From assembly GCF_910594005.1 (NCBI RefSeq), contig NW_025316738.1:124001-188000 (forward strand): a stretch of 64,000 nt of DNA, written 5' to 3'. The notes under the pieces were generated by a model. It was not told the origin of the DNA. It did no database searches and was given only the letters and a program-made list of their open reading frames with translations. The stretch is from Cervus elaphus. Taxonomy: Eukaryota; Chordata; Mammalia; Artiodactyla; Cervidae. Below, one piece after another: positions 58,706 to 64,000 of the stretch. The stretch's first letter is position 1; each line of letters opens with the position of its first letter. A program made the position numbers and the translations under genes.

Positions 58706-61700
58706 TCAAGCGAGGCCTAGGCCCAGGGGAAAGGCACCAGCGGGGATGAGCCTGGGGAGGCGCCCGGGCATGTCTGGACCCAGTCCCCGCAGCCTGCCCC
58801 TTGCTGGGGCAGTACCCCCGGAGGCCAGGAAGGTCTGGGCAAGGCGGGCCAGGGGCAGGGGCCCTGCTGGGTCCTGCCCCTGGCCTGTGGGGCCTCTGAG
58901 CACAACCGGCCCTCTGCCGCTGGAAGACCTCCCCGGCTGCCTCCAAAGGCCGCTTTGCAAGCACTCTCGCCGGCTGTTCCCGCCAGCCGCGCACAACGCT
59001 CCCAAGCCCGGGAGAAAAGCGCTTCGGGGTGGTGCTCTCTCCCGGCCCTTGCCCCTGAGCCTGGGGGCCAGGCAGGGGGTCCACACTCCCAGGCCAAGGC
59101 AGAACCACATGCACACGTCTGTTCCTGCCCCCTGCACCGGCAGAGAGCTCGGGGGAGCCAGAGTCTGTCAGGCAGCTGCTGGGCTGGCCGCCTGTGTGGG
59201 AAGGGGCAGAGCCGACCTAGGGGCACACTGGGCCTCTTGCTCTCCCTGCTGCCCTGAGGCTGCTGGGCCAAAGAGGTCTTGGGCATCCAGCCCCTTGCTG
59301 GTCCCTTCCCTCTGACGAGGCCCTCTGAGCTCCAGCACCTTGCAGTGTGGAGACAGCCCCTGCCAGCAACCTCCTCTCCAAGGAGGCCTCAAGCGAGGCC
59401 TAGGCCCAGGGGAAAGGCACCAGCGGGGATGAGCCTGGGGAGGCGCCCGGGCATGTCTGGACCCAGTCCCCGCAGCCTGCCCCTTGCTGGGGCAGTACCC
59501 CCGGAGGCCAGGAAGGCCTGGGCAAGGCTGGCCAGGGGCAGGGGCCCTGCTGGGTCCTGCCCCTGGCCTGTGGGGCCTCTGAGCACAGCCGGCCCTCTCC
59601 CGCTGGAAGACCTCCCCGGCTGCCTCCAAAGGCCGCTTTGCAAGCACTCTGGCCGGCTGTTCCCGCCAGCCGCGCACAATGCTCCCAAGCCCGGGAGAAA
59701 AGCGCTTCGGGGTGGTGCTCTCTCCCGGCCCTTGCCCCTGAGCCTGGGGGCCAGGCAGGGGCTCCACACTCCCAGGCCAAGGCAGAACCACATGCACACG
59801 TCTGTTCTGCACCCTGCACCGGCAGAGAGCTCGGGGGAGCCAGAGTCTGTCAGGCAGCTGCTGGGCTGGCCGCCTGTGTGGGAAGGGGCAGAGCCGACCT
59901 AGGGGCACCCTGGGCCTCTTGCTCTCCCTGCTGCCCTGAGGCTGCTGGGCCAAAGAGGTCTTGGGCATCCAGCCCCTTGCTGGTCCCTTCCCTCTGACGA
60001 GGCCCTCTGAGCTCCAGCACCTTGCAGTGTGGAGACAGCCCCTGCCAGCAACCTCCTCTCCAAGGAGGCCTCAAGCGAGGCCTAGGCCCAGGGGAAAGGC
60101 ACCAGCGGGGATGAGCCTGGGGAGGCGCCCGGGCATGTCTGGACCCAGTCCCCGCAGCCTGCCCCTTGCTGGGGCAGTACCCCCGGAGGCCAGGAAGGCC
60201 TGGGCAAAGCTGGCCAGGGGCAGGGGCCCTGCTGGGTCCTGCCCCTGGCCTGTGGGGCCTCTGAGCACAGCCGGCCCTCTCCCGCTGGAAGACCTCCCCG
60301 GCTGCCTCCAAAGGCCGCTTTGCAAGCACTCTGGCCGGCTGTTCCCGCCAGCCGCGCACAATGCTCCCAAGCCCGGGAGAAAAGCGCTTCGGGGTGGTGC
60401 TCTCTCCCGGCCCTTGCCCCTGAGCCTGGGGGCCAGGCAGGGGCTCCACACTCCCAGGCCAAGGCAGAACCACATGCACACGTCTGTTCCTGCCCCCTGC
60501 ACCGGCAGAGAGCTCGGGGGAGCCAGAGTCTGTCAGGCAGCTGCTGGGCTGGCCGCCTGTGTGGGAAGGGGCAGAGCCGACCTAGGGGCACCCTGGGCCT
60601 CTTGCTCTCCCTGCTGCCCTGAGGCTGCTGGGCCAAAGAGGTCTTGGGCATCCAGCCCCTTGCTGGTCCCTTCCCTCTGACGAGGCCCTCTGAGCTCCAG
60701 CACCTTGCAGTGTGGAGACAGCCCCTGGCAGCAACCTCCTCTCCAAGGAGGCCTCAAGCGAGGCCTAGGCCCAGGGGAAAGGCACCAGCGGGGATGAGCC
60801 TGGGGAGGCGCACGGGCATGTCTGGACCCAGTCCCCGCAGCCTGCCCCTTGCTGGGGCAGTACCCCCGGAGGCCAGGAAGGCCTGGGCAAGGCTGGCCAG
60901 GGGCAGGGGCCCTGCTGGGTCCTGCCCCTGGCCTGTGGGGCCTCTGAGCACAGCCGGCCCTCTCCCGCTCAAAGACCTCCCCGGCTGCCTCCAAAGGCCG
61001 CTTTGCAAGCACTCTGGCCGGCTGTTCCCGCCAGCCGCGCACAATGCTCCCAAGCCCGGGAGAAAAGCGCTTCGGGGTGGTGCTCTCTCCCGGCCCTTGC
61101 CCCTGAGCCTGGGGGCCAGGCAGGGGCTCCACATTCCCAGGCCAAGGCAGAACCACATGCACACGTCTGTTCCTGCCCCCTGCACCGGCAGAGAGCTCGG
61201 GGGAGCCAGAGTCTGTCAGGCAGCTGCTGGGCTGGCCGCCTGTGTGGGAAGGGGCAGAGCCGACCTAGGGGCACCCTGGGCCTCTTGCTCTCCCTGCTGC
61301 CCTGAGGCTGCTGGGCCAAAGAGGTCTTGGGCATCCAGCCCCTTGCTGGTCCCTTCCCTCTGACGAGGCCCTCTGAGCTCCAGCACCTTGCAGTGTGGAG
61401 ACAGCCCCTGGCAGCAACCTCCTCTCCAAGGAGGCCTCAAGCGAGGCCTAGGCCCAGGGGAAAGGCACCAGCGGGGATGAGCCTGGGGAGGCGCCCGGGC
61501 ATGTCTGGACCCAGTCCATGCAGCCTGCCCCTTGGTGGGGCAGTACCCCCGGAGGCCAGGAAGGCCTGGGCAAGGCTGGCCAGGGGCAGGGGCCCTGCTG
61601 GGTCCTGCCCCTGGCCTGTGGGGCCTCTGAGCACAGCCGGCCCTCTCCCGCTGGAAGACCTCCCCGGCTGCCTCCAAAGGCCGCTTTGCAAGCACTCTGG

Positions 61701-62119
61701 CCGGCTGTTCCCGCCAGCCACGCACAATGCTCCCAAGCCCGGGAGAAAAGCGCTTCGGGGTGGTGCTCTCTCCCGGCCCTTGCCCCTGAGCCTGGGGGCC
61801 AGGCAGGGGCTCCACACTCCCAGGCCAAGGCAGAACCACATGCACACGTCTGTTCCTGCCCCCTGCACCGGCAGAGAGCTCGGGGGAGCCAGAGTCTGTC
61901 AGGCAGCTGCTGGGCTGGCCGCCTGTGTGGGAAGGGGCAGAGCCGACCTAGGGGCACCCTGGGCCTCTTGCTCTCCCTGCTGCCCTGAGGCTGCTGGGCC
62001 AAAGAGGTCTTGGGCATCCAGCCCCTTGCTGGTCCCTTCCCTCTGACGAGGCCCTCTGAGCTCCAGCACCTTGCAGTGTGGAGACAGCCCCTGCCAGCAA
62101 CCTCCTCTCCAAGGAGGCC
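58706..62119. repeat. Third HOR, copy 2: contracted divergent block (5 units matched)
   Basis: Units at 58706, 59389 (682 bp), 60071, 60754 and 61437 match, in order, the units at 53926, 54609, 55291/55974, 56657 and 57340. Shared private markers are gttctgc at 59389 and 54609, gcgcacgggc with cgctcaaagac at 60754 and 56657, and gtccatgcag with cttggtgggg at 61437 and 57340. One unit between the second and fourth slots is missing, so the spacing between copies falls from 4780 to 4097 bp. Confidence 0.9.
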
Positions 62120-63485
62120 TCAAGCGAGGCCTAGGCCCAGGGGAAAGGCACCAGCGGGGATGAGCCTGGGGAGGCGCCCGGGCATGTCTGGACCCAGTCC
62201 CCGCAGCCTGCCCCTTAGTGGGGCACTACCCCCGGAGGCCAGGAAGGCCTGGGCAAGGCTGGCCAGGGGCAGGGGCCCTGCTGGGTCCTGCCCCTGGCCT
62301 GTGCGGCCTCTGAGCACAACCGGCCCTCTCCCGCTGGAAGACCTCCCCGGCTGCCTCCAAAGGCCGCTTTGAAAGCACTCTGGCCGGCTGTTCCCGCCAG
62401 CCGCGCACAATGCTCCCAAGCCCGGGAGAAAAGCGCTTCGGGGTGGTGCTCTCTCCCGGCCCTTGCCCCTGAGCCTGGGGGCCAGGCAGGGGCTCCACAC
62501 TCCCAGGCCAAGGCAGAACCACATGCACACGTCTGTTCCTGCCCCCTGCACCGGCAGAGAGCTCGGGGGAGCCAGAGTCTGTCAGGCAGCTGCTGGGCTG
62601 GCCGCCTGTGTGGGAAGGGGCAGAGCCGACCTAGGGGCACACTGGGCCTCTTGCTCTCCCTGCTGCCCTGAGGCTGCTGGGCCAAAGAGGTCTTGGGCAT
62701 CCAGCCCCTTGCTGGTCCCTTCCCTCTGACGAGGCCCTCTGAGCTCCAGCACCTTGCAGTGTGGAGACAGCCCCTGCCAGCAACCTCCTCTCCAAGGAGG
62801 CCTCAAGCGAGGCCTAGGCCCAGGGGAAAGGCACCAGCGGGGATGAGCCTGGGGAGGTGCTCGGGCATGTCTGGACCCAGTCCCCGCAGCCTGCCCCTTG
62901 CTGGGGCAGTACCCCCGGAGGCCAGGAAGGCCTGGGCAAGGCTGGCCAGGGGCAGGGGCCCTGCTGGGTCCTGCACTTGGCCTGTGCGGCCTCTGAGCAC
63001 AGCCGACCCTCTCCCGCTGGAAGACTTCCCCGGCTGCCTCCAAAGGCCGCTTTGCAAGCACTCTGGCCGGCTGTTCCCGCCAGCCGCGCACAATGCTCCC
63101 AAGCCCGGGAGAAAAGCGCTTCGGGGTGGTGCTCTCTCCCGGCCCTTGCCCCTGAGCCTGGGGGCCAGGCAGGGGCTCCACACTCCCAGGCCAAGGCAGA
63201 ACCACATGCACACGTCTGTTCTTGCCCCCTGCACCGGCAGAGAGCTCGGGGGAGCCAGAGTCTGTCAGGCAGCTGCTGGGCTGGCCGCCTGTGTGGGAAG
63301 GGGCAGAGCCGACCTAGGGGCACCCTGGGCCTCTTGCTCTCCCTGCTGCCCTGAGGCTGCTGGGCCAAAGAGGTCTTGGGCATCCAGCCCCTTGCTGGTC
63401 CCTTCCCTCTGACGAGGCCCTCTGAGCTCCAGCACCTTGCAGTGTGGAGACAGCCCCTGCCAGCAACCTCCTCTCCAAGGAGGCC
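62120..63485. repeat. Two highly private monomers of the divergent subfamily
   Basis: The unit at 62120 has cttagtgggg, gcactacccc, ctgtgcggcc, tttgaaagc and, unlike its neighbours, cacaaccgg and gggcacactgg. The unit at 62803 has gaggtgctcggg, ctgcacttggcc, ctgtgcggcc, cagccgacc, aagacttccc and gttcttgcc. These carry more unique changes than units elsewhere. Reduced homogenisation toward an array or domain edge is one explanation; a separate subfamily is another. Confidence 0.85.
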
Positions 63486-64000
63486 TCAAGCGAGGCCTAG
63501 GCCCAGGGGAAAGGCACCAGTGGGGATGAGCCTGGGGAGGCGCCCGGGCATGTCTGGACCCAGTCCACGCAGCCTGCCCCTTAGTGGGGCACTACCCCCG
63601 GAGGCCAGGAAGGCCTGGGCAAGGCTGGCCAGGGGCAGGGGCCCTGCTGGGTCCTGCCCCTGGCCTGTGGGGCCTCTGAGCACAGCCGGCCCTCTCCCGC
63701 TGGAAGACCTCCCCGGCTGCCTCCGAAGGCCGCTTTGCAAGCACTCTGGCCGGCTGTTCCCGCCAGCCGCGCACAATGCTCCCAAGCCCGGGAGAAAAGC
63801 GCTTCGGGGTGGTGCTCTCTCCCGGCCCTTGCCCCTGAGCCTGGGGGCCAGGCAGGGGCTCCACACTCCCAGGCCAAGGCAGAACCACATGCACACGTCT
63901 GTTCTGCCCCCTGCACCGGCAGAGAGCTCGGGGGAGCCAGAGTCTGTCAGGCAGCTGCTGGGCTGGCCGCCTGTGTGGGAAGGGGCAGAGCCGACCTAGG
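63486..64000. repeat. Partial unit 93 at the right window edge
   Basis: First 515 bases of a divergent unit. It has ccagtgggg, gtccacgcag, cttagtgggg, gcactacccc, cctccgaagg and the gttctgcc deletion seen at 54609 and 59389. The window ends at the conserved cctagg near unit position 515, so the array continues beyond it. Confidence 0.92.

Larger units (their letters stand above)
1..64000. repeat. 683-bp GC-rich satellite array, 92 full units plus two partial ends
   Basis: The same unit recurs head to tail from first to last base, with unit starts at 661, 1344, 2026, 2709, 3392 and so on to 63486. Eleven of the 92 full units are 682 bp and the rest 683 bp; 92 x 683 minus 11 equals the 62,825 bases between 661 and 63485, so no other length change exists. 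One unit counted by hand (661-1343) is about 69% G+C. All copies share one orientation. Units differ by a handful of substitutions each, and copies holding the same slot in a higher-order repeat share private variants. No inserted element or unique sequence was seen. Neither array edge is in the window. A centromeric or pericentromeric satellite is the natural reading; the exact family is not established from the sequence. Confidence 0.98.

Noticed and set aside
1..64000. CRISPR array or bacterial repeat system
   Set aside because: There is no alternation of short repeats with unique spacers; the 683-bp unit repeats completely. No cas-like genes, and the CpG depletion and HOR pattern are vertebrate-like.
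1..64000. Coding macrosatellite (tandem gene array such as DUX4-like or USP17-like) or ribosomal DNA
   Set aside because: The unit is too short, no homeobox, protease or rRNA-like sequence is visible, and open frames are not preserved between units.
1..64000. Promoters, tRNAs, other RNA genes or transposon fragments
   Set aside because: I saw no TATA-type promoter, tRNA-like cloverleaf, poly-A tract or recognisable transposon end in the consensus monomer, and no unit carries an insertion.

Overview
The whole 64 kb window is one uninterrupted head-to-tail tandem array of a GC-rich satellite. The monomer is 683 bp (a few copies are 682 bp) and about 69% G+C by hand count of one copy. I place position 1 of the monomer at the t of tcaagcgagg. 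On that phase the window holds 92 complete units (661-63485) flanked by a 660-base partial unit on the left (1-660) and a 515-base partial unit on the right (63486-64000). Nothing interrupts the array: I see no transposon, RNA gene, unique sequence or credible protein gene. Both array edges lie outside the window.

Organism: the sequence suggests a vertebrate, most likely a mammal. The satellite is long, nested in higher-order repeats (HORs), and has roughly a third of the CpG expected from its base composition. Many differences between copies are CpG to TpG or CpA. Monomer length and high G+C resemble the roughly 700-bp GC-rich satellite II family of ruminants (the bovine 1.723 g/ml class). 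I base this on length and composition only and have not confirmed it by alignment.

Layout: (1) 1-660 is an end-of-pentamer (E-type) unit in a different phase. (2) 661-21144 is six tandem copies of a five-unit HOR (A-B-C-D-E, 3414 bp), themselves organised as two copies of a 15-unit super-HOR (10,242 bp). The B unit always carries a 1-bp deletion. (3) 21145-34118 is the same pentamer disrupted by an extra unit, fused units and lost units, giving 4-, 4-, 5- and 4-unit blocks; an 18-unit period (12,291 bp) links the two copies of the extra unit. (4) 34119-45046 is mostly consensus-like monomers with a tandem duplication of a dimer. (5) 45047-53925 is a second, distinct HOR (alpha-beta-gamma-delta-epsilon) seen as 4-, 5- and 4-unit copies with alternate units missing. 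(6) 53926-64000 is dominated by a divergent monomer subfamily with about seven diagnostic substitutions, in a 7-unit HOR copy followed by a contracted copy, then increasingly idiosyncratic monomers at the right end.

Inside each monomer are a perfect 13-bp inverted repeat, a 7-bp stem palindrome across the unit junction, a smaller hairpin, a 13-bp direct repeat and an indel-prone C tract. The many long open frames on both strands are a by-product of high G+C in a repeated unit. They overlap in up to three frames per strand, often need TTG or GTG starts, and are shifted by the 1-bp deletions and rotated by a unit length that is not a multiple of three. I therefore annotate no CDS. The biological interest lies in satellite architecture and its turnover by unequal exchange, not in an encoded system.
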